The notes: generated by a model from the letters alone, not told the origin. A stretch of 64,000 nt of DNA from Paraflavitalea pollutisoli (GCF_029360705.1 NZ_JARKMX010000008.1:3030202-3094201); one strand, 5' to 3'; positions 24,853-33,706 are shown, counted from the first letter of the stretch. Numbers and translations: made by a program.

Positions 24853-25683
24853 ATGAAAAAATTTCTCGTCCCCACTGACTTTTCCGATACTTCTAAAAAT
24901 GCAGCCAAATATGCCGCCCAGGCTGTAGCCGGTGTGCTGGATGCGAAGATCATTCTCTACAATGTGTCTGATAAGATTGCGGCTGGCAGCGATGGTACCC
25001 CCCTCGTGGAAACCGATGGTGACCGGGCCCTCATTCTTGGTGCTGCCCTGGCACAATTGAGAGACGAAATTGCTCCCTTTGCCGGCGCTACGAAGATCGA
25101 AACCGTACTGGAGTATGGCTCTTCGCTGGTAGAGACCATGGAACGCTATGTACGGCATTACGACATCGATATGGTGATCATGGGTATTACCGGTGCCACC
25201 CGCCTGGAACAGATCTTTATCGGCAGCAACACACTCGATATGGTGAATACGGCGATCGTTCCGGTACTGATCGTGCCGCCCGATGCCAGCTTTAAGCAAA
25301 TTAAGAACGTGGTACTGGCCAGTGACCTGAAGGATGTAGCGACAACTACTCCTGTGGCAGCGATCCGTTCCGTGCTCGATATCTTCAAGCCTACCCTGCA
25401 TGTGGTGAATGTCGATGCGGAGCATTATGTAGCCGTGACCGACGAATACAAAGCAGAGGTCGATATTCTCGGCAGCATGCTGGAAGAATACAAACCCGAA
25501 TTCTTCTTTATCCGCCAATATGATTTCTATGATGCGATCAGCCAGTATACGCAAGACAAGAACATCGACCTGGTGATCATCATCCCAAAAAAGGATAGCT
25601 TTATCAGTGGCCTGTTCAAGACCAGCCATACCAAGAAGCTGGCTTATCATAGCCATGTCCCCATCATCGCCATCCACGAATAA
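24853..25683 (+). CDS. Tandem universal stress protein
   Basis: 276 residues with two UspA-like domains. The first (about 1-145) begins MKKFLVPTDFSDTSKNA and keeps the ATP-binding signature G-2x-G-9x-GS in GITGATRLEQIFIGSNT, ending AIVPVLIVPP. The second (about 150-276) begins IKNVVLASDLKD and ends VPIIAIHE, but its nucleotide loop is degenerate (KKDSFISGLFKTSHTKK). So only one half probably binds ATP. Cytosolic; exact role unknown. Divergent from the hexosaminidase gene. Confidence 0.93.
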   Translation: MKKFLVPTDFSDTSKNAAKYAAQAVAGVLDAKIILYNVSDKIAAGSDGTPLVETDGDRALILGAALAQLRDEIAPFAGATKIETVLEYGSSLVETMERYVRHYDIDMVIMGITGATRLEQIFIGSNTLDMVNTAIVPVLIVPPDASFKQIKNVVLASDLKDVATTTPVAAIRSVLDIFKPTLHVVNVDAEHYVAVTDEYKAEVDILGSMLEEYKPEFFFIRQYDFYDAISQYTQDKNIDLVIIIPKKDSFISGLFKTSHTKKLAYHSHVPIIAIHE

Positions 25684-25701
25684 GGAGATTAAAATACACG
25701 T

Positions 25702-25737
25702 AAAGGCGTTCCGCATACCACGGAACGCTTTTTATTT
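25702..25737 (+). terminator. Terminator of the universal stress protein gene
   Basis: GCGTTCCG (25706-25713) pairs with CGGAACGC (25721-25728), extended by G-T and A-T pairs, followed by TTTTTATTT. Confidence 0.85.
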
Positions 25738-25780
25738 GCCCTGAACTGCTGTAACTTGGTTGCCATCAACCGATCGCACC

Positions 25781-26713
25781 ATGCTCAACTTCGGACACCT
25801 GGTTTTTTACGAAGTGGCCAACCAACTCAGCTTTTCGAAGGCCGCCGAGGTATTGTTCATTAGCCAGCCGGCCATCACCAAGCATATCCAGACACTGGAA
25901 AAGCAATACAAGGTGAGCCTTTTCGAGCGCAAGGGCAATTCCGTGTCGCTGACTGCCGAAGGGAAGATCCTGTTTACCTACGTCGTGCAAGGCCGGGAGT
26001 TACAACGCCAGCTGGAGTTCGACATCACGCGGCAAACGGACCTGCATATTGCCAAAGGGTCGCTGACGCTGGGCACCAGTACGACCATCTCACTGTACGT
26101 GATCCCTCCGGTATTTTCGGCTTTTCACCAGCAATACCCCAACATCGACCTTACGCTGGTGAACAGGAATTCGGAGAGTATACTCAAAGCATTGCTCGAT
26201 CATGAGATCGACCTGGCCATCACCCAGGGTAAGAATAATATCAATACGGTCAAATACCAATACTTTCTCACCGATGAGGTGATCCCGGTATGCAGTGCCC
26301 GCAGTACGCTGGCCAAAAGGAAACTGATACAACCCGAAGAATTGAAGAATATCCCGGTAGCCTTGCGGGAACGTGGTTCGGGCACGCTGTCGGCCGTCAC
26401 AGAAGCGCTGCAGAAATGCCGGCTCAGTATCGGCGATATCAAGCGACGCATCGTACTGGGAGGTACAGAAGCGTTGAAAAACTTTTTACTGGATGATACC
26501 TGTCTTGGTTTTCTGCCGCTGCGATCGGTAGCCAAACAATTGAAGAATGGCGAACTGGTTCGTCTTAACATTCCCGGCATCTCCATTCAACGTCCCTTCT
26601 ACTTTGTACAAAGGCGTGGCTCCGAAGCCGATCGCATCAACCAGCAGTTCATCAAACTGGCCACTGCCCACTACAACAAAACCGCGGGCCGCGGAGAGCA
26701 CAAACACAAATGA
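25781..26713 (+). CDS. LysR-type transcriptional regulator
   Basis: 310 residues from the ATG at 25781 (MLNFGHLVFYEVANQLSFSK). The N-terminal winged helix-turn-helix is clear (SFSKAAEVLFISQPAITKHIQTLEKQYKVSLFERKG in two parts), followed by a periplasmic-binding-like effector domain (LTLGTSTTISLYVIPPVFSAF, LLDHEIDLAITQGKNN). Overall it resembles the CysL/YeiE branch. The effector is unknown. The next gene, 145 nt downstream on the same strand, is a threonine-synthase-like enzyme with a dyad operator at its promoter, which is the obvious target. Confidence 0.94.
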   Translation: MLNFGHLVFYEVANQLSFSKAAEVLFISQPAITKHIQTLEKQYKVSLFERKGNSVSLTAEGKILFTYVVQGRELQRQLEFDITRQTDLHIAKGSLTLGTSTTISLYVIPPVFSAFHQQYPNIDLTLVNRNSESILKALLDHEIDLAITQGKNNINTVKYQYFLTDEVIPVCSARSTLAKRKLIQPEELKNIPVALRERGSGTLSAVTEALQKCRLSIGDIKRRIVLGGTEALKNFLLDDTCLGFLPLRSVAKQLKNGELVRLNIPGISIQRPFYFVQRRGSEADRINQQFIKLATAHYNKTAGRGEHKHK

Positions 26714-26756
26714 TCATACAAGAGGTCTGAACAAGCTTACAACCTACAACCCCGGC

Positions 26757-26806
26757 TACCGATTGAAAGGTCATAACTTTTGGTTATAGCGTATAAGCAA
26801 TCGGTA
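26757..26806 (+). promoter_or_regulatory. Candidate LysR operator: nested inverted repeats
   Basis: The outer perfect 9-bp arms TACCGATTG (26757-26765) and CAATCGGTA (26798-26806) enclose an inner inverted repeat ATAAC-TTTTG-GTTAT (26773-26787). The right outer arm ends about 23 bp before the -7 box, where an activator would touch RNA polymerase. Confidence 0.6.
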
Positions 26807-26829
26807 TCACCGCCATAGCTGGTGTGGAA

Positions 26830-26837
26830 TACATTTG
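26830..26837 (+). promoter_or_regulatory. -7 box of the threonine-synthase-like gene
   Basis: TACATTTG is a full match to TAnnTTTG, 21 nt before the ATG. No TTTG is found 19-20 bp upstream; the right arm of the operator ends there instead. This fits an activator-dependent promoter. Confidence 0.55.
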
Positions 26838-26858
26838 TACTGTCTAAACCCGGTACCA

Positions 26859-28034
26859 ATGCAAACAGCACAACAATTCACGTCACTATCACACCTCGCC
26901 TGCTCACAGTGCGGCCAACAGTATAGTAGCTTTGAAGTGCACACGTTTGCACCTTGTTGTAACCAACCACTCGTTGCACAATACGACCTTCCCAACAGTT
27001 TCAGCAAGCAAATGCTTCGTGGCCGCGAGGCCACGATGTGGCGTTACCGCGAAGTGTTGCCGGTGAGGGACCCTGTCAATATTGTAAGTCTTGGTGAGGG
27101 CATGACACCAATCCTGACACCTCATCACCTTCGGGCTAAATATGCATTGCCCGGCTTGCTGATCAAAGATGAATCCGGTAATCCTACGGGCTCCTTCAAA
27201 GCACGCGGGTTGAGTGCTGCCGTATCGAAAGCCAAAGAAGCTGGTGCGCATACCTGTATTGTACCTACGGCCGGTAATGCCGGCGGTGCCCTGGCAGCCT
27301 ACTGTGCTGCAGCAGGTATGAAAGCGATCGTCGTGATGCCACGTCATACGCCGCAAGTGTTTAAAGACGAATGCCGTTTGTATGGAGCCGACCTGGTGCT
27401 GGTAGACGGGTTGATCAGCGATTGTGCGAAGAAGGTAGCTGAGCTGAAGCAAACCATCGATTGCTTTGATATATCGACGCTGAAAGAACCGTGGCGCCTC
27501 GAGGGCAAGAAGACCATGGGGTATGAGATTGCCGAACAATTGAATTGGGAACTGCCCGATGTGATCCTCTACCCCACCGGCGGCGGTACGGGATTGATCG
27601 GTATGTGGAAAGCCTTTGACGAGATGGAGCGTATGGGGTGGGTCGGCAGCCATCGGCCCAGGATGATCGCGGTGCAGGCAGCCACCTGTCAGCCCATCGT
27701 TCATACCTGGCATGGCGCTCAACCCAATTGCCGTAATTATGTGGGCCGGCCCTCTATTGCCAATGGGCTGGCGGTGCCCAATCCTTTTGCAGAACGGATG
27801 ATCCTACAGGTGTTACGGGATTCACAGGGTCTTCCGATTGCAGTGCCCGATGCAGACATGATCGATGCGGTGAAAGTGATCGCCCGGCTGGAAGGCCTGC
27901 TGATCGCGCCGGAAGGCGGTGCTTTGCTGGTCGCCTTACGGGAGTTGCTGAGCCAGGGGCTTATTGGCCATGAGGAGAAAATTCTGCTGCTGAATACCGG
28001 ATCGGGATACAAATATCTTGAAAATATAGTTTAA
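26859..28034 (+). CDS. Threonine synthase-like PLP enzyme
   Basis: 391 residues from the ATG at 26859 (MQTAQQFTS). The N-terminus has a zinc-ribbon-like Cys set (ACSQCGQQY ... FAPCC). The PLP fold type II core follows: DESGNPTGSFKARGLSAAV contains the PLP lysine, then PTAGNAGGALAAYCAAAGM, and YPTGGGTGLIGMWKAFDEM for the phosphate loop. It probably converts O-phosphohomoserine to threonine, but related enzymes of this shape (for example cysteate synthase) share these motifs. No homoserine or threonine pathway genes are adjacent. The LysR gene upstream and the operator suggest dedicated control. Confidence 0.82.
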   Translation: MQTAQQFTSLSHLACSQCGQQYSSFEVHTFAPCCNQPLVAQYDLPNSFSKQMLRGREATMWRYREVLPVRDPVNIVSLGEGMTPILTPHHLRAKYALPGLLIKDESGNPTGSFKARGLSAAVSKAKEAGAHTCIVPTAGNAGGALAAYCAAAGMKAIVVMPRHTPQVFKDECRLYGADLVLVDGLISDCAKKVAELKQTIDCFDISTLKEPWRLEGKKTMGYEIAEQLNWELPDVILYPTGGGTGLIGMWKAFDEMERMGWVGSHRPRMIAVQAATCQPIVHTWHGAQPNCRNYVGRPSIANGLAVPNPFAERMILQVLRDSQGLPIAVPDADMIDAVKVIARLEGLLIAPEGGALLVALRELLSQGLIGHEEKILLLNTGSGYKYLENIV

Positions 28035-28125
28035 CTGGTGCTATACCGGCAGAACGGCTGTTTGCCATGGGCTACCCAGGTAGCCCGCCCGTTCACAACG
28101 TTTGATTATGGATGTTTTATGTTAA

Positions 28126-28158
28126 AGGTTGGCCTCCGTGGGAACGGGGGCCTTTTTA
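28126..28158 (+). terminator. Terminator of the threonine-synthase-like gene
   Basis: GGCCTCCGT, short loop, ACGGGGGCC (28131-28152) followed by TTTTTATT. Confidence 0.75.
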
Positions 28159-28228
28159 TTGAAATTCCCGGGGTTCGTTCTCCCGCTGATTGCCGCTTTC
28201 AACCAGCAACAATGCGTACATTTAGTAG

Positions 28229-28822
28229 ATGAACGACGAAACTGCGAGCCACGAATACTGGGACAACCTGTACAATAGCCGGCAGACGGCCTGGGACATT
28301 GGTTACCCTTCCACCCCGCTGAAAACCTACATCGATCAACTGACCGATAAAAATGCAGCCATTCTGGTGCCTGGCTGCGGCAATGGTTATGAAGTAGCCT
28401 ACCTGTTGCAACAAGGTTTTACCAACGTAACGGCCATCGATATTTCGCCTGTGCTGACTGCCAGGCTGGAAGAGAAATTGCGGGAATGGGTCGGCAAAAC
28501 ACTTTCTATCATCACGAGCGACTTTTTTACGACGGTTGGGCAATACGATATCATACTGGAACAAACTTTTTTCTGCGCCTTGCCCCCGGTGCGTCGCGAG
28601 GATTATGTGCACCAGGTGCACCGTTTACTAAAGCCAGGCGGGCGGCTGGCAGGTGTACTGTTTGACCGGGACTTTGAAGGTGGCCCACCCTTTGGTGGTC
28701 ACCGCGCTGAGTATGAACAGCTGTTTAAAGAAAACTTCCAATTGAAAGTATTGGCTCCCTGCAACAACTCTATTCCGCCGAGGGCGGGGAGCGAACTGTT
28801 TATTGTGGCGGAGAAAGTGTGA
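28229..28822 (+). CDS. TPMT-family SAM-dependent methyltransferase
   Basis: 197 residues. The start of the fold reads YWDNLYNSRQTAWDIGYPSTPLK, the hallmark of thiopurine methyltransferase-like proteins. The SAM-binding motif I is ILVPGCGNGYEVAYLLQQG, followed by VTAIDISP and QTFFCALPPVRREDYV. It probably methylates a thiol, halide or another small nucleophile; the substrate cannot be deduced. It is convergent with the next gene, with 16 nt between the stop codons. Confidence 0.9.
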   Translation: MNDETASHEYWDNLYNSRQTAWDIGYPSTPLKTYIDQLTDKNAAILVPGCGNGYEVAYLLQQGFTNVTAIDISPVLTARLEEKLREWVGKTLSIITSDFFTTVGQYDIILEQTFFCALPPVRREDYVHQVHRLLKPGGRLAGVLFDRDFEGGPPFGGHRAEYEQLFKENFQLKVLAPCNNSIPPRAGSELFIVAEKV

Positions 28823-28838
28823 TTCGCCAGGTATTCAA

Positions 28839-29093
28839 TTAGCGGGGCTTACCTGTTCGTTGTTTGGGATCACCGAATACACGGACCAGGAAGCGATAGA
28901 CGTAGGGAGAAAGGTCTGCGCTTGATCTGCTCTTGCCCAACTCCCAGGCAACCACAAAAATGATTGCGCCCAGGATCACTTGTAAATAGGCATTGGACGT
29001 CACGTATTCCAACAGCATTTTTTGATCGTATTTGGTGAATATCACCAGCATGAGGACTACGGCCAGCGCTTTGCGCAGCACTTTTAAGAGCAT
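28839..29093 (-). CDS. Small membrane protein of unknown function
   Basis: 84 residues from the ATG at 29093 (MLLKVLRKALAVVLMLVIF). Two hydrophobic stretches (about residues 8-22 and 38-54, AYLQVILGAIIFVVAWELG) suggest two membrane segments; the C-terminus is basic. It is 55 nt downstream of the symporter gene on the same strand and may be the last gene of that operon. I do not recognise a family. Confidence 0.65.
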   Translation of the reverse strand: MLLKVLRKALAVVLMLVIFTKYDQKMLLEYVTSNAYLQVILGAIIFVVAWELGKSRSSADLSPYVYRFLVRVFGDPKQRTGKPR

Positions 29094-29148
29094 AAGAGGG
29101 CTTTGTTCGGGTAAGATAGGAAACATATGCCTTTTGTTCTAACCAAAC

Positions 29149-30879
29149 TTATGATTTTGGTGATGCCGTTTCCCGTCGCGGGCAAAATGGCTGTACCAAT
29201 AAGGCAAAAAGTACGACGGCCGCTGCACCGATCACATTCAGCCAGAGGAAAGAAACGATCTTCGAGAAGTGAACCGTCAACACTACCACTTCCGCCAGCG
29301 CGGCCGCTATGAACACCGCATTTCCCCCTACCCGCTTCATCCAAAAAGCCACGAGGAAGATACCGAGAATGGGACCATAGAAAAGTGAGCCCAGGATATT
29401 CACCGCTTCTATCAGGCTATTACCCAGGTTATAGGCAAACTGCGCCATGATGATACACACGATACCCCATAGTACCGTATACCGTTTGGACCATTTGTAC
29501 TCCAGCAAAGGCGTCATCGGCTGGCGCGACAGCTTTCTATGAAAATCCATCATGGTACAGGAAGCCAGCGCATTGAGCGCCGGAGCTATACTCCCCCAGG
29601 CTGCCAGGAACAACACCGCAATGACCAACCCTACCAATCCATTGGGTAACGTATCACCTACAAACCGCATGAAGATATAATTGGTATCGTTGCCATCGCT
29701 ACCAGGATTGGCCAGTTTGATGATCGACTTCACAGAATCACGTTGGTGCTGCGCTGCTTTTTCATGCAGGTCCAACTGCTCGCGGTAACGATCGATGGCC
29801 GTTTCGTCGTTGGCCTTCAAAGCCGTTGCCAGTCCGCTGATCACCGCCGTTTTCTGCTCCTGCAATTGCTGGTATTGTTGCTCCGCCTCCGCATATAGAT
29901 TTTTGTAGGCGCTGTGACGTGTATTCTCTACTTCCGCCAGGTTGAAATAAGCCGGCGCCTTATTGAACTGATAATAAGAGAAAATGAATATGCCGATCAG
30001 GAGTATGCCGAATTGCAAAGGCACCTTCACCACCCCATTCAGCAACAGACCTAGTTTGCTCTCCTTGTCAGAACGCGCAGTAAGGTAACGCCCTACCTGG
30101 CTTTGATCGGTACCGAAATAGCTCAGGGTCAAAAAGAAGCCACCGATCACTCCACTCAGGATATTGAAGCGATCCTTCCAGTCAAAGCCTTTTTCGCTAA
30201 ACCCAGTAGTGATCACATTCATTTTGCCCGATTTACCACTGATGTGCAGTGCTTCACTAATACCTACCCCATCAGGCAATGCACTGATCGCCCACCAACC
30301 GGCTGCAAACATCGCCGCATAGATGACAATGAACTGTAGCTGCTGTGTATACGCCACTGCCCTTGACCCACCACTCGTGGTGTAGATCAACAGCAGGCCA
30401 CCCATGAAAAGGTTGGTAACTGTTATATTCCAGCCCAGCATACTGTGCAACACGAGGGCTGGTGCAATGATGGAGATACCGGTACTTAGGCTACGCGACA
30501 ACATGAACAACAACGAAGTGATCATGCGTGTCTTCACATCAAACCGCTGTTCGAGGTATTCGTACGCGGTGTATACTTTAAGCCGGCGGAAAATGGGCAC
30601 GAAGGCAATACACACGACCACCATCGCCAGCGGCAACCCAAAATAATATTGCACGAACCGCATCCCGTCGGTATAGGCCTGGCCCGGCGCCGTGAGGAAA
30701 GTCACCGCACTGGCTTGCGTTCCCATGATGCTCAGCATCACCATCCACCAGGGCATTTGCCGGTTGCTTAAGAAGTACCCTTCTACTGTTTTCGAAGAGC
30801 GGCTTCTGTACACGCCGTACAAGATGATGCACAGCAGGGTCGCTACCAATACGATCCAGTCTAACCGGGAAAAATTCAT
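29149..30879 (-). CDS. Sodium:solute symporter (SSS family)
   Basis: 576 residues from the ATG at 30879 (MNFSRLDWIVLVATLLC). A multi-spanning transporter with SSS hallmarks: SNRQMPWWMVMLSIMGTQASAVTFLTAPGQAY near the N-terminus (in two parts), LFMGGLLLIYTTSGGSRAVAYT, and AAWGSIAPALNALASCTMMDF. About residues 310-400 form a hydrophilic, Gln/Glu-rich insert (EQQYQQLQEQKTAVI and following) likely to be a coiled coil between membrane segments. The solute is unknown. Its ATG overlaps the stop of the upstream 41-residue gene (ATGA), so the two are probably translated together. Context with a PIG-L deacetylase suggests an amino-sugar or related compound. Confidence 0.93.
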   Translation of the reverse strand: MNFSRLDWIVLVATLLCIILYGVYRSRSSKTVEGYFLSNRQMPWWMVMLSIMGTQASAVTFLTAPGQAYTDGMRFVQYYFGLPLAMVVVCIAFVPIFRRLKVYTAYEYLEQRFDVKTRMITSLLFMLSRSLSTGISIIAPALVLHSMLGWNITVTNLFMGGLLLIYTTSGGSRAVAYTQQLQFIVIYAAMFAAGWWAISALPDGVGISEALHISGKSGKMNVITTGFSEKGFDWKDRFNILSGVIGGFFLTLSYFGTDQSQVGRYLTARSDKESKLGLLLNGVVKVPLQFGILLIGIFIFSYYQFNKAPAYFNLAEVENTRHSAYKNLYAEAEQQYQQLQEQKTAVISGLATALKANDETAIDRYREQLDLHEKAAQHQRDSVKSIIKLANPGSDGNDTNYIFMRFVGDTLPNGLVGLVIAVLFLAAWGSIAPALNALASCTMMDFHRKLSRQPMTPLLEYKWSKRYTVLWGIVCIIMAQFAYNLGNSLIEAVNILGSLFYGPILGIFLVAFWMKRVGGNAVFIAAALAEVVVLTVHFSKIVSFLWLNVIGAAAVVLFALLVQPFCPRRETASPKS

Positions 30880-31001
30880 GCGAAATGTTTGGTAAACAAA
30901 TAGAACAATACGATCTGCAAGACCAATAATACGACCACGAACCAGTACCACCGGTTCCACTTCCCGAATACGGGCACCTTTTCTTCTTCTTGTACAGACA
31001 T
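30876..31001 (-). CDS. 41-residue single-span membrane protein, coupled to the symporter
   Basis: Minus-strand ATG at 31001 to TGA at 30876. The peptide starts MSVQEEEKVPVFGKWNRWYW, then has one strongly hydrophobic segment (FVVVLLVLQIVLFYLF) and ends TKHFA. Acidic start, Trp/Tyr-rich interface and a single helix fit an N-in, one-span accessory subunit. Its stop overlaps the symporter start by ATGA. Small subunits of this kind encoded just before SSS-family symporters are known in other bacteria. I infer a symporter partner. Confidence 0.8.
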   Translation of the reverse strand: MSVQEEEKVPVFGKWNRWYWFVVVLLVLQIVLFYLFTKHFA

Positions 31002-31016
31002 ATTATCCGGCAATCG

Positions 31017-31178
31017 TTAACGTTTTTTCTTAGAAAGTATCATGAGTACCATCAATCCGATGATGGCTCCTATGGCAATACCTACCGTGGCTTTCTTAAT
31101 CAGCTTTCCGATGATCAATCCCACCAGGATGGCGACCACCAACGCAATCTGTCCCTTCGCTCTCGACGGTGCACTCAT
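31017..31178 (-). CDS. 53-residue two-span glycine-rich membrane protein
   Basis: Minus-strand ATG at 31178 directly follows the stop of the PIG-L gene (TAA-ATG, no gap) and the frame ends with TAA at 31017, 15 nt before the 41-residue gene. Sequence features: MSAPSRAKGQ, hydrophobic IALVVAILVGLIIG, a short KLIKKA turn, a second span TVGIAIGAIIGLMVLMI, and a basic end SKKKR. The spans have small-residue GxxxG-like spacing. The tight packing in an operon supports a real gene. Function unknown. Confidence 0.72.
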   Translation of the reverse strand: MSAPSRAKGQIALVVAILVGLIIGKLIKKATVGIAIGAIIGLMVLMILSKKKR

Positions 31179-33701
31179 TTAAAATCCTTTCTTTTTATTC
31201 AATGCTATGATATTGGCCAACAGGCGGTACGCTCCGGGTATACCAGCCGGCAACTCCCGGAAGAAAACCAGGCCGGTATAGACAAACTTTCCCTTGCCAA
31301 AATCCGCCACAATGAGGCTGTTGTTCAAGGGTTGCTCGCCCGGATCGGCCATCGCCAGGATCGGCTTGTAGGCCGAGTCGAGGTTCTCCGGAAAATAAAT
31401 ACCACGCTCCTGTATCCAACCATCAAAATCTTTTTCGGTGATCTTGTTGGGATAGTTCAACACCGGATGCGCTGGCGCCAGGAAACTAACCTTGGCTTTT
31501 TCGTCCGTGATCCGGTTGCGTGATACGGTGAACGGATAGGGCCCGATCTTGCTCTTCACCGTACTGATCAGGTTATTGGTGTTGTACTGCACGATCAGGT
31601 TACCGCCCTGTTGCACGTACTCCATCAGTATATCGTATTTGGCAAACAGGAAATCGTGCACGTTGTATGCCCGTACGCCGGTGATCACCGCATCCAGTTG
31701 CTTCAACACCCCTGGTACGATATCTTTCTCTTTCAGGATCACCACCTCGTACCCCATTTCTTCCAGCGCAGCGGGAACCTTGTCGCCCGCCCCTTCAATA
31801 TAACCGATACGCTTGCCGACGGTTTTAAGATCGATGTTGAGCACCTTCACAGCATCCTGGTAGAAATAGTGAATGGGGGGAATATGATCATAACTGATAC
31901 TCGTCATATTGAGCCAGGCAGGCTGCTCTTCTTTTCCATTCTTCAGCTCCACAAAGGCTTGCACATTGTCCTGGTCAAGGCCCTTCAGCATTCCATTGTT
32001 GATGGTAAAGTAGTAAGGTTTATTGAGTCCACGCACCAGGCTGAAGTTCGTATCGGCGATGGTGGAGTTGTCGTATTTCAGGCGTTTGGAAACTTTGGCA
32101 GTATAGTGATCGAAGGTCTTGTTGGCCATTACCCGCAACGTGACGGCTTGTGACGCTTTTTCATTTTTGCGGAAGATCACAATACCCGGGTCTGTCGTCA
32201 CGGTAGCAGGGGGTACTACTACCAGCGGCCTGTACAACTCTCCTTTTACGGGATCTGTAAACTTATACTGTACAGGTTTTACAAATGTGAAGGGAACGCC
32301 TTCGATCGTCACCTCGAAGCTCACCTGGTAAGAAGGGATGCTTTCCGGCCGGCCGATCAGTAACTGGTCGTTGACGGTAAAAGATCCTTCGGTCATTTTT
32401 TGCTGAAGCCAATAGGGCTGTGTCACCAGTTTATTGGCGAGGATATAATAGTTCTTGGAGAACGACAGGTTGGTATTGACAGCAAGCGCTTTGTTGAAGG
32501 TAGAATCGAAAGTCTCCAGGGTCAGTTTGTTCAACTGTGTGCTGACGCCTGTGCGGTTGTTGACCGCTACATTCACCCGCATGGAATCACCCTGTACCAC
32601 AAACTCGGTAGCGGCTGTGGCTTCGAGAAACAATCCGCTGCAGCGCTCTACCAGTTGCTGTACCTCTTGTAATTTCTGTGAGCGCCAGTAGCTGTCGGGT
32701 AGTGCGCTGATGGTTTTATAAAGGTCTACCAACGCGGGTACGGAACGGGCAGGTTGTGCGAGTGAAAAATTGTTGAGCACAACGTCAATCTTTGCATCGA
32801 TGGCAGCCGCATTGTCCACGCGCGACCATCCGGCATTGATGTCATCCATGATATCGGCTTTTGCGGCCTCTCCATCTACCGGTGTAAAGAACTCGAAAGC
32901 AACGCCGCGGCTGGCTGGTACGCCAAAGCCCTGGCTCTTGTGCTGGCTTCTGCTTTCGGCAGCAATCTCGCCATACCCTTTACCCAACACCGGGTTGTAG
33001 GCGCCTACATCTATTTTAAGCTGATCATTGGAAGTCGTGTTGTTGCCTCCGAAGTTGAAGGTATTCCACATAATGCGTTTCGCCTTCCAGGGCTTTACGC
33101 CCAGCTTCAACTGTTCGGGAAACATATTGGGATCGGCAGCGGCCTTGAAGGCTTCGTGTGCCAGCACGGCCGATCCGGAGTGGTGGCCATGCCCTGCCCT
33201 TGCATCGGGCGGAAAGCGGGTAATGATGATATCGGGTTGAAACTTGCGGATCACCCATACGACGTCCGACAATATCTTGTCTTTACCCCAGGTGGCCAGG
33301 GCTTCGTCGGTGCTTTTGCTGAAACCGAAGTCGAAGGCGCGGCTGAAGAACTGTTCGGCACCATCGATGCGGCGGGCTGCCAGCAGCTCTTGTGTACGGA
33401 TGAGACCAAGGTCGATGCCTTGCTCGTCACCTATCAGGTTTTGCCCGCCATCGCCTCTTGTCAATGACAGGTAACCAGTCCGGTACAAACGGTCTTTGGC
33501 CAGCCAGGCGAGCAGCCTGGTATTTTCGTCATCGGGATGCGCGGCAATATATAATACTGACCCCAGCACTTTCAGTTTCCTGATCTGCAGGTAAATATCC
33601 GCGGAGGAATAAGTAGCCGGTGTTTGCGCGGTGAGCGTCGACACCTGGAGCAAGAGCAATAAGGAATACAATGTACGTTTCGCGTAAAAAATACTCATCA
33701 T
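31179..33701 (-). CDS. Secreted PIG-L family deacetylase with ThuA/GATase-like C-terminal domain
   Basis: About 840 residues with a signal peptide (LYSLLLLLQVSTLTAQ). ATGs at 33701 and 33698 are both possible. The N-terminal PIG-L/LmbE domain has the zinc motif AAHPDDE (His55, Asp57, Asp58) and the second ligand region RAGHGHHSGSAV. A middle beta-rich part follows. The last 200 residues (RIGYIEGAGDKVPAAL, YVQQGGNLIVQYNTNN) resemble a class I amidotransferase/ThuA-like fold. PIG-L enzymes remove acetyl groups from GlcNAc-like substrates. First gene of an operon with two tiny membrane proteins and a symporter, so a deacetylation-and-uptake unit is likely. Confidence 0.9.
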   Translation of the reverse strand: MMSIFYAKRTLYSLLLLLQVSTLTAQTPATYSSADIYLQIRKLKVLGSVLYIAAHPDDENTRLLAWLAKDRLYRTGYLSLTRGDGGQNLIGDEQGIDLGLIRTQELLAARRIDGAEQFFSRAFDFGFSKSTDEALATWGKDKILSDVVWVIRKFQPDIIITRFPPDARAGHGHHSGSAVLAHEAFKAAADPNMFPEQLKLGVKPWKAKRIMWNTFNFGGNNTTSNDQLKIDVGAYNPVLGKGYGEIAAESRSQHKSQGFGVPASRGVAFEFFTPVDGEAAKADIMDDINAGWSRVDNAAAIDAKIDVVLNNFSLAQPARSVPALVDLYKTISALPDSYWRSQKLQEVQQLVERCSGLFLEATAATEFVVQGDSMRVNVAVNNRTGVSTQLNKLTLETFDSTFNKALAVNTNLSFSKNYYILANKLVTQPYWLQQKMTEGSFTVNDQLLIGRPESIPSYQVSFEVTIEGVPFTFVKPVQYKFTDPVKGELYRPLVVVPPATVTTDPGIVIFRKNEKASQAVTLRVMANKTFDHYTAKVSKRLKYDNSTIADTNFSLVRGLNKPYYFTINNGMLKGLDQDNVQAFVELKNGKEEQPAWLNMTSISYDHIPPIHYFYQDAVKVLNIDLKTVGKRIGYIEGAGDKVPAALEEMGYEVVILKEKDIVPGVLKQLDAVITGVRAYNVHDFLFAKYDILMEYVQQGGNLIVQYNTNNLISTVKSKIGPYPFTVSRNRITDEKAKVSFLAPAHPVLNYPNKITEKDFDGWIQERGIYFPENLDSAYKPILAMADPGEQPLNNSLIVADFGKGKFVYTGLVFFRELPAGIPGAYRLLANIIALNKKKGF

Positions 33702-33706
33702 GGGCA

